From NCBI GenBank assembly GCA_002479145.1, contig DLLX01000024.1, positions 5,067 to 17,937 of the forward strand: DNA of 12,871 nt, written 5' to 3'. The position numbers and the translations under genes were made by a program. The stretch comes from Prevotella sp. UBA7551 (lineage in GTDB: Bacteria > Bacteroidota > Bacteroidia > Bacteroidales > Bacteroidaceae). The notes beneath the pieces were generated by a model. It worked only from the letters and a program-made list of their open reading frames with translations. It was not told the DNA's origin and ran no database searches. Below are positions 1 to 7,777 of this stretch, piece by piece. Position 1 is the stretch's first letter; each line of letters begins with the position of its first letter.

Positions 1-534
1 CTCTCCAATGGAGTCCAACAGCTCCGCAAAAGAGACACTGTTGTTGTCCCAAGAAAAGTCTATCCAGTAGTTGGTGCCTCCGCTCTGCTGTGCCGTTTTG
101 TTGCGGTCAAGGCTTGCCTGTAGCGTGACGGGATTTCCCTTAACGGTGAATACTCTCTTGAGTGCCCCCTCTTTCCACTTTTTCAGGTTGCCCACCATGC
201 AGCGCCAGGCACAATGACTGGTAGCTTGGAAAACGCGCTCATAGTCGGATGGCGCTGCCGGCTCCATAAGAAACACCTCGATGAGCGCGCCCGTCTCCTT
301 GCGAAAGTGTATGCGTGCCTGAATGACTCGTGTGTTGTTGAACACCATCAGTGTGCCCTTTGGCAAGTAGGAGGGAAGGTGTAGGAACACGTCTTCGCTC
401 ACCTCGCCATGCCGGTAGACCAACAGCTTCGATTGGTCGCGCTCCTTCAGCGGATATCTTGCAATCCGTTCAGGAGGCAAAGGGTAGTTGTAATCCGCTA
501 TATGGATATGTTTTGTGTCAGCATCTTTTGCCAT
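1..534 (-). CDS. queA: QueA, S-adenosylmethionine:tRNA ribosyltransferase-isomerase (N-terminal part, cut by window edge)
   Basis: The minus-strand frame opens with ATG at 532-534 and runs without a stop to base 1, giving 178 residues of a protein usually about 350 long. It begins MAKDADTKHIHIADYNYPLP and continues with family hallmarks: ERIARYPLKERDQSKLLVY near residues 23-41, a FNNTRVIQARI block near residues 68-78, then a TGALIEVFLMEP segment. QueA moves the ribosyl group of S-adenosylmethionine onto preQ1 in the anticodon loop of tRNAs that will carry queuosine, making epoxyqueuosine. It acts in the cytosol on tRNA. No strong Shine-Dalgarno site precedes the start. The gene begins 12 bases after the PAP2 gene stops, so the two are probably co-transcribed. 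The C-terminal half lies outside the window. Confidence 0.93.
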   Translation of the reverse strand, partial: MAKDADTKHIHIADYNYPLPPERIARYPLKERDQSKLLVYRHGEVSEDVFLHLPSYLPKGTLMVFNNTRVIQARIHFRKETGALIEVFLMEPAAPSDYERVFQATSHCAWRCMVGNLKKWKEGALKRVFTVKGNPVTLQASLDRNKTAQQSGGTNYWIDFSWDNNSVSFAELLDSIGE

Positions 535-546
535 TTGTGTGGAAGT

Positions 547-1248
547 TTATATCGTTATTGTGAGAAAAACGCGCAGCAGCACATAGATGCCCGTGGCAAT
601 CAAGACGGTCATGAACACGTCGATGTCGTGCAGGCTGTACCCTGTGCGTGTATATTGCGTGGAAATATAGTGAAGTTTTGGGCTGATGCGAAGATACAGG
701 ATGAAGTATAACCGGTAGACCAACAGCCCCACCAGTGCGCCGAAAATGATGCCCACGAGTACGTCGGAAGGGTAGTGTACGCCAAGATAGATGCGGGTCC
801 AGCCGTTGATCAGCGCCCATGCAAAGAGCGATACGGTCAGCACGCGGTTTCGGATGAGCAGACTGAAGAACATGGCAAGGGAGAACGTGTTGGCTGCATG
901 AGCCGAGAAGAAGCTGAATCCCTCGCCCTTGTAGCCGCAGATGGTGCGAACCATGCCGGCAAGACTGGGGTCGACAGAAGGTCGAAGTCGTGCCACGGCA
1001 GGCTTCACCAGTCCATTGTCGATGCCTGTGGCAATGCCGATGCAGAGCAATGCGGAGGCTATCACCAGAACAATCTGGCCCGCTTTCTCGTTGTTCTTCA
1101 CCACGAGATAGAGCAAACCAGCATAAATTGGCACCCAAGTCCATGGGCTTGTGAGGACAAGGGCAAGCTGATCGACAAACAAGGAGTTGCTTCCATTGAA
1201 TAACAGAAGCAACTGCTGGTCGGTGTTCAAAAAAGATAGAAAGTCCAC
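547..1248 (-). CDS. PAP2-family membrane phosphatase
   Basis: A 233-residue protein with several hydrophobic segments (about 37-50, 58-76, 120-132, 137-150, 162-185 and 211-232). All three PAP2 phosphatase motifs are visible: KX6RP at K82-P90 (KPAVARLRP), a SAH version of the PSGH motif at 115-117 with candidate catalytic H117, and RX5HX3D at R152-D162 (RIYLGVHYPSD) with nucleophile H158. Family members remove phosphate from lipid phosphates or diphosphates such as undecaprenyl diphosphate, phosphatidylglycerol phosphate or lipid A at the membrane; the substrate cannot be told from sequence. The start is GTG at 1246-1248: no ATG lies in frame between it and the upstream gene, and GTG puts the N-terminus where the family usually starts. 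It lies 40 bases after the bat fusion gene and 12 before queA, so read-through from the bat operon is plausible. Confidence 0.9.
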   Translation of the reverse strand: MDFLSFLNTDQQLLLLFNGSNSLFVDQLALVLTSPWTWVPIYAGLLYLVVKNNEKAGQIVLVIASALLCIGIATGIDNGLVKPAVARLRPSVDPSLAGMVRTICGYKGEGFSFFSAHAANTFSLAMFFSLLIRNRVLTVSLFAWALINGWTRIYLGVHYPSDVLVGIIFGALVGLLVYRLYFILYLRISPKLHYISTQYTRTGYSLHDIDVFMTVLIATGIYVLLRVFLTITI

Positions 1249-1288
1249 GATGGCTGTCTTGATGATGTGAGTAGAGTATGTACTCGGG

Positions 1289-2065
1289 TTAAATCTCTTC
1301 TATCTGCTGTGGAGTAATCCAACCTTCACGTCCGTCCTCCAAGCTAATGAGCAGCCATCCGGTGATGCCTCGGTCCTTGATGAGCACTTTTGTTCCCTCG
1401 TGGATGACCATCAGGTCGGGCGATGTGGCGTCGGGAGATTTCTTGACGGGTACGGAACACCCCATGACGATGGCGCCACAGTGATGCTCAAATTGTTGTT
1501 TCTGCTGCCAAGCAAAGAGCGTGCTAAGCAGAAAGACAACTGCGAGGGCGATGGATGTGTACCTCCCCATGGTGCGAAGTCTTTGGCTTCGAGTGGTAAG
1601 GCCGATGGCGATGGAGAGAAATATGAGCACCAGGGCGATGATACCGAACACCGCCCATGCGTCAACTGACATAAAATTGACCAGTGCGCGATACCCTGTG
1701 ACGAAGAACATCTCCGACTGTGGGGTGATCTTATCGATGGTCTTGCTGCGTGCCACCTGCAAGTTGTAGCGTATATCTCCGTCGCCTGGGTCGAGTAATC
1801 GTGCGCGCTCATAGGCAAGAATGGCATGGGGAATGTCATCCAGTCGGTAGTATGCGTTGCCGAGATTATAATATATGTCAGCCGAAACACCATGTTGTAG
1901 CAGGTCGTTGTAGTCTTTCACCGCCTGTTGATAGTTGCCTTGTGCGTATTCCTTGTCCCCCATTTGCTTGGTGACGGCCTGGGCAGAGAGTGCCGCCAAA
2001 CAGAAAATGATGACGATAAAAGCCTTCCTGCCGCTTCTTCCCTTGTTTTTCTTCCCTTTATCCAT
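1289..2065 (-). other. batE: BatE-equivalent part with possible internal start at M596
   Basis: This marks the BatE-like segment of the fused gene. ATG at 2063-2065 (codon 596) would start a normal 258-residue BatE with its own signal peptide (MDKGKKNKGRSGRK, then FIVIIFCLAALSAQA). The bases before it (AGATAGAGAATGCC) hold only a weak purine-rich stretch, so independent initiation is possible but not clearly signalled. Alternatively signal peptidase could cut the full-length chain near residue 625 and release BatE. The sequence does not decide between a stable fusion, internal initiation and cleavage. Confidence 0.55.
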
Positions 2066-3850
2066 GGCATTCTCTATCTGCGTGATGGCCATCATGGCCG
2101 TCTCGATGGTGCGGTTCATATTACCCTTTGTGTCGCCCGGGGCATAGCGTTCAAACTCGCATTCGTCAATGGCGGATATGAATTGTCGGATGATGCTGTC
2201 TTCAATGCCCAGTTCGCCGAGCTTTTGGGTTACCTCTTCACGGTTCAACTGTTCTGCCTCCATGTTGAGTCGGTCGCCCATGTAGCCCCACAAGGCACGG
2301 AGCACCTCGTCGAAAAACTCGCTTGAACGGCCTTGGAGCATGAGCTGATCAGCCTTTTGCAATCGGACGATGGCCACCCTGTTGGCATTTTTCCGCTTGT
2401 TGTGGAGATGATCTGCATTATCCCTTGTGCGCTTGCGGAACAAGTAGAGTACCGTAAGGAGTCCGATGACCAATAGGAGGACGGTAATCCACCAGCTGAT
2501 AGAGCCGAAGAAGAAGTCGGAATGGTTCTCGAAAACCGTAGTTCCTGACTTAATGGGCCGTATGTCTCCAGGCTTGTCGGAGAAGTCGTTCACCTCTGTT
2601 GCGTTGTCTCCTCTGAGCACTTTGAGCTTAAACTCATGGGTCTTAATCGTCTTATACGACTGAGTCTTCATGTCAAAGTAGGTGAAGGACACTGGCGGAA
2701 TGGTATAGTTGCCTTCCTTGCGAGGTACGGCAAGAAGGTCGTAGATGATGTTTCCCTCAATGCCGTTGTTGGTCAACCGGGTCTTGTCCGTCACCTTCGT
2801 ATCATATTTGTCGAAAGACAGCGGAAAGTCGGCTTTGGGTTGTTTAATCAACTTGAGGTTTCCCGTTCCTCCGATGACAATGCGTAGCGTCGCTGGTTCG
2901 CCCGCCCTGACTTCCGATTTTGTGAGCTGCCCCGAGATATTGAACGTTCCTACGCCGCCGGAGAAGTTGGTTGGCTTCTTAGGAAGTGGGTCAACGTGTA
3001 TCGTAATGCCGTTGGCCGTGATGTTGCGCTTGCTTTCCCGATAGCCCGCACCGTCGATAAATGCTTCGAATGGGTCGATGTCGCGGTTCTCTTGTCGCAC
3101 GATGCCATGGAAAGTTATGGGAGGAATGGTGATCTTTCCTGTAATTTGAGGATACAGAACATACTGACTCCAGGTCACACAGTTGTATCTTCTTCCTTTG
3201 TATGTCTCCGTGTGGAAAGACTTCTGCTGCGGAAGTTTCACCTCCTGCACGTGACATCCTTTGAGGTCGGGCATCTTTCCATCGAGCTGAACCAGGTTGA
3301 TGTTCGTATAGACCTTGTAGGTCAGGAGCACGGCCTCTTGTTCGCGGACGCGTGTCTTATTGGCAAAGACCTTGATAAACAGCTCGTTTCTGTTGCTCAC
3401 GCGACTTCTTCTGTCTTCTTCCTCATAGTCTTCGGCAGAGCTTCTCGTCCCATATCCATGTGCGCCAGATTGACCTCCCGACGCAATGATTCTCACAGGC
3501 GTTGATGCTAAGTTCAATCCTGCGGCATGAAATCGTGCAGGCGGGATGGTGAATGTGCCGCTCCTGCGTGCCATGAGGACGTAGGCCACCGTGAAAGACG
3601 ATGAGGAAGTGGTGTGCCCATTGACCACTTGGTAGCTTGACTGCTCCGACTTGAAAGGCCCGAGGCAGCATTCCAGCCCGTTGGGAAGGTTCCCGATGCG
3701 GAAGTTTCTTACGTCGCGCGTATTGATGGTGTATTCTATTTGAAATTCCTCACCTACCGCCACGTGCCTTGGAGCCGTCACCTGTACCCTTTGGGCATAC
3801 AGGAAAGCAACTGCCGTAAAAACTATGAATGTCAGTAAAAATCGCTTCAT
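1289..3850 (-). CDS. batD: BatD-BatE fusion: Bat membrane protein with C-terminal TPR and SH3-like domains
   Basis: One uninterrupted 853-residue frame. Residues 1-19 are a signal peptide (cleavage after LYA). Residues 20 to about 445 are extracytoplasmic beta-type repeats typical of BatD, followed by a membrane helix at 450-471 (SISWWITVLLLVIGLLTVLY) and a cytosolic helical domain at 472-595. At M596 a second protein's signature begins: basic residues, a hydrophobic stretch at 610-621 and an ALSAQA cleavage-like site near 625, then TPR motifs at about 629-691 (YYNLGNAYYRLDDIPHAILA), two membrane helices (730-751 and 764-781) and an SH3-like domain (788-850). That is the BatE plan. BatD is usually about 590-600 residues and BatE about 250-270, so both parts are full length. 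The predicted membrane topology is consistent: the BatD tail is cytosolic and the embedded signal segment leads back outward. The gene starts 18 bases after batC. Joining two usually separate proteins is the odd feature. Confidence 0.9.
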   Translation of the reverse strand: MKRFLLTFIVFTAVAFLYAQRVQVTAPRHVAVGEEFQIEYTINTRDVRNFRIGNLPNGLECCLGPFKSEQSSYQVVNGHTTSSSSFTVAYVLMARRSGTFTIPPARFHAAGLNLASTPVRIIASGGQSGAHGYGTRSSAEDYEEEDRRSRVSNRNELFIKVFANKTRVREQEAVLLTYKVYTNINLVQLDGKMPDLKGCHVQEVKLPQQKSFHTETYKGRRYNCVTWSQYVLYPQITGKITIPPITFHGIVRQENRDIDPFEAFIDGAGYRESKRNITANGITIHVDPLPKKPTNFSGGVGTFNISGQLTKSEVRAGEPATLRIVIGGTGNLKLIKQPKADFPLSFDKYDTKVTDKTRLTNNGIEGNIIYDLLAVPRKEGNYTIPPVSFTYFDMKTQSYKTIKTHEFKLKVLRGDNATEVNDFSDKPGDIRPIKSGTTVFENHSDFFFGSISWWITVLLLVIGLLTVLYLFRKRTRDNADHLHNKRKNANRVAIVRLQKADQLMLQGRSSEFFDEVLRALWGYMGDRLNMEAEQLNREEVTQKLGELGIEDSIIRQFISAIDECEFERYAPGDTKGNMNRTIETAMMAITQIENAMDKGKKNKGRSGRKAFIVIIFCLAALSAQAVTKQMGDKEYAQGNYQQAVKDYNDLLQHGVSADIYYNLGNAYYRLDDIPHAILAYERARLLDPGDGDIRYNLQVARSKTIDKITPQSEMFFVTGYRALVNFMSVDAWAVFGIIALVLIFLSIAIGLTTRSQRLRTMGRYTSIALAVVFLLSTLFAWQQKQQFEHHCGAIVMGCSVPVKKSPDATSPDLMVIHEGTKVLIKDRGITGWLLISLEDGREGWITPQQIEEI

Positions 3851-3868
3851 ATATGTTCAAAATCCCCC

Positions 3869-4567
3869 TTACCAGTTTTTGTCCAGCTTCCTTCTGCTTG
3901 GCTGTCGCATAGCTTGCTTCAGCCGTTGTTGCGTCTCCTGCTCTTGCATCATCGCCGCATTGAGTAGTTGTTCGGCGTTTTGCCGGCTCATCTTCTCTTG
4001 TTCTTTTGGCTTTTGCTGCCGCTTGTCTTGCTTCTGCTTGTCCTTCTGCTGATTCTGGTTTTTCTGTTTATTCTTGTTTTTATTGTCATTTTTATTATTC
4101 TTGTTTTGTTGCTGCTGCTTCTTCTGTTGCTGTTGTTGCTGCTTGAGCAGTCGCTTGCACTGCACATAATTGTATCGAGCGCGCTGGTTTTGAGGGTTCA
4201 TCCGTAAGGCGTTCTTATATGCGTCCATCGCCTTGGCATACTCCTTCTCGCTCTGCAGCACCGTTCCCATGTTATAATAGGCCTGTGAGCGACGCGAGCT
4301 GCTGCCAAGTGCCTTAGCAGCTTGGCCGTATTGTACCAGTGCCTGCGGCTTTTTGTTCTGCTTTTGCAGTGCGCATCCGAGGTTGAAGTGAGCGGTGCCA
4401 TTGCCGGGTTGTGCTGCAATGGCCTTGCGGTAGCAGACCTCCGCCTGTGCATAATTGCCCTTACGGTACAGCCGGTCGCCTTCCCTTACGAGCTTCCTGT
4501 CTCCCTGCGCGTATGCGGGGAGAATGGCGAAAAGTACCCAAACGAGTATAAGCGCAGTCTTTTTCAT
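3869..4567 (-). CDS. batC: BatC, exported TPR protein with Q/N/K-rich tail
   Basis: A 232-residue protein starting with a signal peptide (MKKTALILVWVLFAILPAYA, cleavage after residue 20). TPR motifs follow at about 23-56 (GDRLYRKGNYAQAEVCYRKAI), 57-88 and 94-127 (AYYNMGTVLQSEKEYAKAMDAYKNAL). Residues 141-192 are almost entirely Gln, Asn, Lys and Asp. A short conserved-looking C-terminus follows (MSRQNAEQLLNAAMMQEQE), ending in KLDKNW. TPRs bind proteins, so BatC likely joins partners of the Bat complex on the outer side of the inner membrane. Its ATG overlaps the batB stop as ATGA, which suggests translational coupling. The low-complexity stretch is common in Bacteroidetes BatC, though its length may vary. 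Confidence 0.92.
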   Translation of the reverse strand: MKKTALILVWVLFAILPAYAQGDRKLVREGDRLYRKGNYAQAEVCYRKAIAAQPGNGTAHFNLGCALQKQNKKPQALVQYGQAAKALGSSSRRSQAYYNMGTVLQSEKEYAKAMDAYKNALRMNPQNQRARYNYVQCKRLLKQQQQQQKKQQQQNKNNKNDNKNKNKQKNQNQQKDKQKQDKRQQKPKEQEKMSRQNAEQLLNAAMMQEQETQQRLKQAMRQPSRRKLDKNW

Positions 4568-5589
4568 TTTCTTTCTGTTGATGAGTTCTTCGGGACTTGT
4601 TGGTCTCGTTTCTTCTCCAAGAGGATGGCCTCGGCAATGAGGATAATCAAGACAAGAATGGCGATGCCTTGAAACTGCTCGTCATAGTCACTGTACACAG
4701 TGTTGTCGATGTCGCCCTGTTGCATCTTTTGCAGCTCATTGTCCAGCTGTGTCTCAGCCACAGAGGGATTATCCACGTGCATATAGATTCCCTTCCCGGC
4801 CTTTGCCAGTTGTTGGCACATCTGCTCGTTAAGCCTTGACATGACGACTTGCCCCGAGCGATCTTTCATGTAACCGCCGTCGGCAAGGGGAATGGGCGCG
4901 CCGGCTGTCGTTCCAATGCCCAGTATGAATACCCTTATGCCCTGTTCCTCCGCCGCTTGGGCCATTTCCTCCGCACCGCCTTCGTGATCTTCGCCGTCGG
5001 TGATGACGATGATGGCCTTTCCTTGGTCTCCATTCTTCGTGAAGCTCTGCATTGCAAGTCGTATGGCCTGTGCAATGTCCGTGCCCTGTGTGCCGATAAG
5101 TGAGGGGTCGATGTCTTGGAGGAAGAGCTTGGCAGAGACGTAGTCGCTCGTTATCGGGAGCTGGATGAATGCGTCACCCGCAAAGACCACCATTCCTATC
5201 TGGTCGTTTTGAAAGTGGTCGACCAAGTCCTCGATGAGGATTTTACTCTTTTCGAGCCTTGACGGTGCGACATCTTGTGCCATCATGGAGTTGCTGATGT
5301 CGAGGCAAATCATGGTCTGGATGCCCTTTCTCTTCTCGTGAGAGATGCTTTTCCCCATCTGCGGCCTGGCTATCATGACAATCATCAGTGCGATGGCCGC
5401 CATCAACAGCCAAAACTTAACGGCAGTCCGTCGGCGAGAAATGCCTGGGGAGAGCTTTCTTAGCAGCTCGGGATTGCCCAATAGCCGCATTCTTTTCCAC
5501 TGCTTGCGGATGCTGACGAAGCGCATGACTGCCAATATCGGAATAATCAGCAGCAGCCATAAGTATGTTGGATCTTCAAATCTGAACAT
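4564..5589 (-). CDS. batB: BatB, membrane-anchored VWA-domain protein
   Basis: A 341-residue protein with membrane helices at about 8-26, 57-74 and 308-324. Between the last two lies a von Willebrand factor A domain with a complete metal-ion site (MIDAS): D97-x-S99-x-S101 (CLDISNSMM), a threonine in GTQGTD at 166-171, and D198 in VITDGED. The helix spacing places the VWA domain mostly outside the cytosol. Such domains bind protein partners through a divalent metal and, in MoxR-linked operons, are thought to be assembled or activated by the ATPase. An AAAGGA ribosome site lies 4 to 9 bases before the ATG. batC begins within its stop codon. The 80-base gap to batA is wider than other gaps in the core of this operon and holds chained palindromes. 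Confidence 0.94.
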   Translation of the reverse strand: MFRFEDPTYLWLLLIIPILAVMRFVSIRKQWKRMRLLGNPELLRKLSPGISRRRTAVKFWLLMAAIALMIVMIARPQMGKSISHEKRKGIQTMICLDISNSMMAQDVAPSRLEKSKILIEDLVDHFQNDQIGMVVFAGDAFIQLPITSDYVSAKLFLQDIDPSLIGTQGTDIAQAIRLAMQSFTKNGDQGKAIIVITDGEDHEGGAEEMAQAAEEQGIRVFILGIGTTAGAPIPLADGGYMKDRSGQVVMSRLNEQMCQQLAKAGKGIYMHVDNPSVAETQLDNELQKMQQGDIDNTVYSDYDEQFQGIAILVLIILIAEAILLEKKRDQQVPKNSSTERK

Positions 5590-5618
5590 GATTCCTTTCT
5601 TCCATAATTATCACTTGT

Positions 5619-5663
5619 CACGGTCTTGCCGTGCCCTATGGCACGCTCAGCGAGTTGAGCGTG
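5619..5663. repeat. three chained inverted repeats in the batA-batB gap
   Basis: Three perfect inverted repeats share arms end to end. CACGG (5619-5623) pairs with CCGTG (5629-5633); GTGCC (5631-5635) with GGCAC (5640-5644); and CACGCTCA (5642-5649) with TGAGCGTG (5656-5663). Because neighbours overlap, the hairpins compete: the first and third can form together, or the middle one alone. No T-run follows on the minus strand, so this is not a standard intrinsic terminator. It could tune RNA processing or expression between batA and batB. Confidence 0.6.
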
Positions 5664-5669
5664 GCCTTC

Positions 5670-6671
5670 TTAGGCTGGCAGCCTTCTCAGCCATGTCAGT
5701 CGCAAGAGCACTTCCAGCACCAGAAGGAGCAGTGCGGCGATGGCAAACGGCACGTAAGCCTCATAGCGGTGGGCGTTAGGCGCACCCGCAAGTTTAGACT
5801 TCTCCAACTTGTCAATGTCCTTATAGATGCGCTGCAGCTCCCCTTTGCTGGCGGCGCGGTAGAAGTTTCCGTCCGTTGTCTGTGCGATTTTGCGCAAAGT
5901 CTCGTAGTCAATCTCGCCGCGTCCCTGGATGTATTGCTTCATACCATTGACACTGATGGGGTAGCGGACGATGCCGTTGGTGCCCAATCCGATGGTATAG
6001 ACGCGCACGCCAAACTGCTTGGCGATGTCGGCTGCGGTCAGAGGAGAGATGTCTCCCATGTTGTTGCTGCCGTCGGTGAGCAGGATGACCACCTTGCTCT
6101 TCACTCTCTGGTCTTTCAGTCTGCTCACGGCATTGGCCAGTCCCATGCCCACTGCCGTTCCATCATCGATGAGGCCACTGGCCGCAAGGTCAGGCCTGAG
6201 GGCGTGGAGGAGGTTGAGCAGCGTCGTATGGTCGGTCGTCATGGGGCACTGTGTGAACGCCTCGCCGGCGAAGATGGTCAGCCCAATGTTGTCGTTGGGG
6301 CGTCCGGCGATGAACTCTGCAGCCACCTCCTTGGCGGCTTCCATACGGTTGGGCGCTACATCCTCGGCGAGCATACTCGTCGAGACGTCCATGGCTAACA
6401 TGATATCGATGCCTTCCACCTCACGCTGGCTGAGCGGATTGAATGTCCGTGGGCGCGCCAAAACGATGACAACAAGGGCGAACGTCAGGCAGCGGAGCAG
6501 CATTGGCAGGTGGATGAGCCGTATGCGGAGCGACCGGGGAGCGTATCGGTAGGCTCGGGTTGTGCTCATTCGCAGCGATGGCACGCGGTTCTTGCGATAC
6601 AGGAAGTACCACAAGACGTAGGGTATGAGCAGCAGCAGGAGCAGTAGGTATTCCTTATTAGCAAATTCCAT
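5670..6671 (-). CDS. batA: BatA, membrane-anchored VWA-domain protein
   Basis: A 333-residue protein with membrane helices at about 8-24, 56-72 and 306-325. The VWA domain has an intact MIDAS: D95-x-S97-x-S99 (AMDVSTSML), T172 in IDDGTAVG and D200 in LLTDGSNN. The domain order matches BatB and the two are clear relatives (both have DVAPxR after the MIDAS and FAGxAF before the threonine site), so they likely arose by duplication and may form a pair. An AAAGG ribosome site lies just before the ATG. It begins 38 bases after the BatD-like gene stops. Bat proteins were first described in Bacteroides fragilis as needed for aerotolerance; the precise biochemical job is not settled. Confidence 0.94.
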   Translation of the reverse strand: MEFANKEYLLLLLLLIPYVLWYFLYRKNRVPSLRMSTTRAYRYAPRSLRIRLIHLPMLLRCLTFALVVIVLARPRTFNPLSQREVEGIDIMLAMDVSTSMLAEDVAPNRMEAAKEVAAEFIAGRPNDNIGLTIFAGEAFTQCPMTTDHTTLLNLLHALRPDLAASGLIDDGTAVGMGLANAVSRLKDQRVKSKVVILLTDGSNNMGDISPLTAADIAKQFGVRVYTIGLGTNGIVRYPISVNGMKQYIQGRGEIDYETLRKIAQTTDGNFYRAASKGELQRIYKDIDKLEKSKLAGAPNAHRYEAYVPFAIAALLLLVLEVLLRLTWLRRLPA

Positions 6672-6709
6672 TTTACCTTTCTTTCTTCAATTCTTGCGTG
6701 CCAGGCGGA

Positions 6710-7777
6710 CTACATGAGCAGGCAGACGGTATAGGCGATGTAAGCAACGATGGCCGTGGCGGCAGTGATGCTCAGCCATAGGGCGATGCGCACACCTCTT
6801 CTGCGCCGTCGCAGAGTGCGGTCCTCGTCACTCAGTGGCATCTCAACGCGCGTCTCGGTAGGCGTTTCGGTCTGCTTGGTGTCTTCGATGAACTGCACCA
6901 CGTTGGTGAGATACAGTTCGCTGAGGTGATGGTCTGCGGCATAGTGGGCAAATTTCACAAGGTCTGCAGTGGCAAAGAGGTCGCGCAGCTCGTCAATCTT
7001 CTTTTGATCCTGATCCGCCTTGAGCCGCTGGACAATCTCTTGTGAGGTCATCTCCATGGCATTGAAGCCGAAACGCTCGCTCATATACTTGCGCAACGCC
7101 TCTGTTAGCAAGGTGTAATACTCTTTCTGGCCATCATTGCCATCGAGTCGTGCCGACTTGATTTCGTTGATTCGGCGCAATGCTTTTTGATGCGGAGGGT
7201 CTTGCCTGACGAGCTGCTTGCGGCTGATAATTGGCTTACCGCTCCGTAACCGCGAGAAGAGATACCACGCCAAGAGCATCAGCACGATAGCCAGTAGACT
7301 CCAAAGGTAGAGCGATGTCCACTCTTTTTGGTCGAATGGCTGCTGCTGGATGTCGTAAGGCGGCATGGGAGTGTCGGGATGAAGGGTGTCCAATGGGACG
7401 GTCGTGACCTCCAGAGGAAGTGCCGATGTATGGTATTTCTTGCCATCCACGCCTATGGTGAGCGAGGGAACGGAAAATTTTCCCTCGTCCCAGGCAGTGA
7501 TAGTATAGACCCTTCGGAGCGTAGACTGGCCTTCGTTGTCCTCACTCTCGTTCTTTTGACTGACGACTTCGAGGCTGCCCGAGAGCTTCTTGTCCTTTAC
7601 CTCCGGCCACTGTATGCGTGCCCCTTGGCGTGCGTTCACCTCCACGGTCAGCTCACATTGCGACCCTACCATGATGCGGGTGGAGTCGAGGCGTGCGGAA
7701 ACTCTGCCTTGGGCAAAGGCAAACAGTGGCGAAAGCACGCCAACGGCGAATAAAACAAATAGTTTTCTCATGCTCAT
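6710..7777 (-). CDS. BatD-like membrane protein of the Bat operon (unnamed)
   Basis: A 355-residue protein: signal peptide at 1-23 (cleavage near FAFAQ), an extracytoplasmic beta-rich domain to about 150 (SARLDSTRIMVGSQCELTVEV opens it), a membrane helix at 154-175, a cytosolic helical domain at about 196-300, a basic stretch (RRRRRG, 323-328) and a C-terminal helix at 331-350. The cytosolic part (YYTLLTEALRKYMSERFG, then TSQEIVQRL) resembles the cytosolic part of BatD in the same operon (FFDEVLRALWGYMGDRLN, then NREEVTQKL), so it is a short BatD relative. Its ATG at 7777 overlaps the DUF58 stop as ATGA; a second ATG two codons on (7771) is an alternative start. It probably anchors or scaffolds the VWA subunits. 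No individual function is known to me. Confidence 0.82.
   Translation of the reverse strand: MSMRKLFVLFAVGVLSPLFAFAQGRVSARLDSTRIMVGSQCELTVEVNARQGARIQWPEVKDKKLSGSLEVVSQKNESEDNEGQSTLRRVYTITAWDEGKFSVPSLTIGVDGKKYHTSALPLEVTTVPLDTLHPDTPMPPYDIQQQPFDQKEWTSLYLWSLLAIVLMLLAWYLFSRLRSGKPIISRKQLVRQDPPHQKALRRINEIKSARLDGNDGQKEYYTLLTEALRKYMSERFGFNAMEMTSQEIVQRLKADQDQKKIDELRDLFATADLVKFAHYAADHHLSELYLTNVVQFIEDTKQTETPTETRVEMPLSDEDRTLRRRRRGVRIALWLSITAATAIVAYIAYTVCLLM

Noticed and set aside
518..1144. 208-codon minus-strand frame overlapping the PAP2 gene
   Set aside because: The alternative frame has no recognisable domain, while the PAP2 frame carries all three catalytic motifs.
1274..1285. GAGTA-TG-TACTC inverted repeat after the BatD-BatE gene as a terminator
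   Set aside because: The stem is only 5 bp with a 2-base loop and no T-run, so it is too weak to call.
3968..4207. Plus-strand frame coding a highly hydrophobic Leu/Val/Ile-rich peptide
   Set aside because: It is the exact antisense of the Q/N/K-rich tract of batC; the hydrophobicity is a codon artefact and no start signal is seen.
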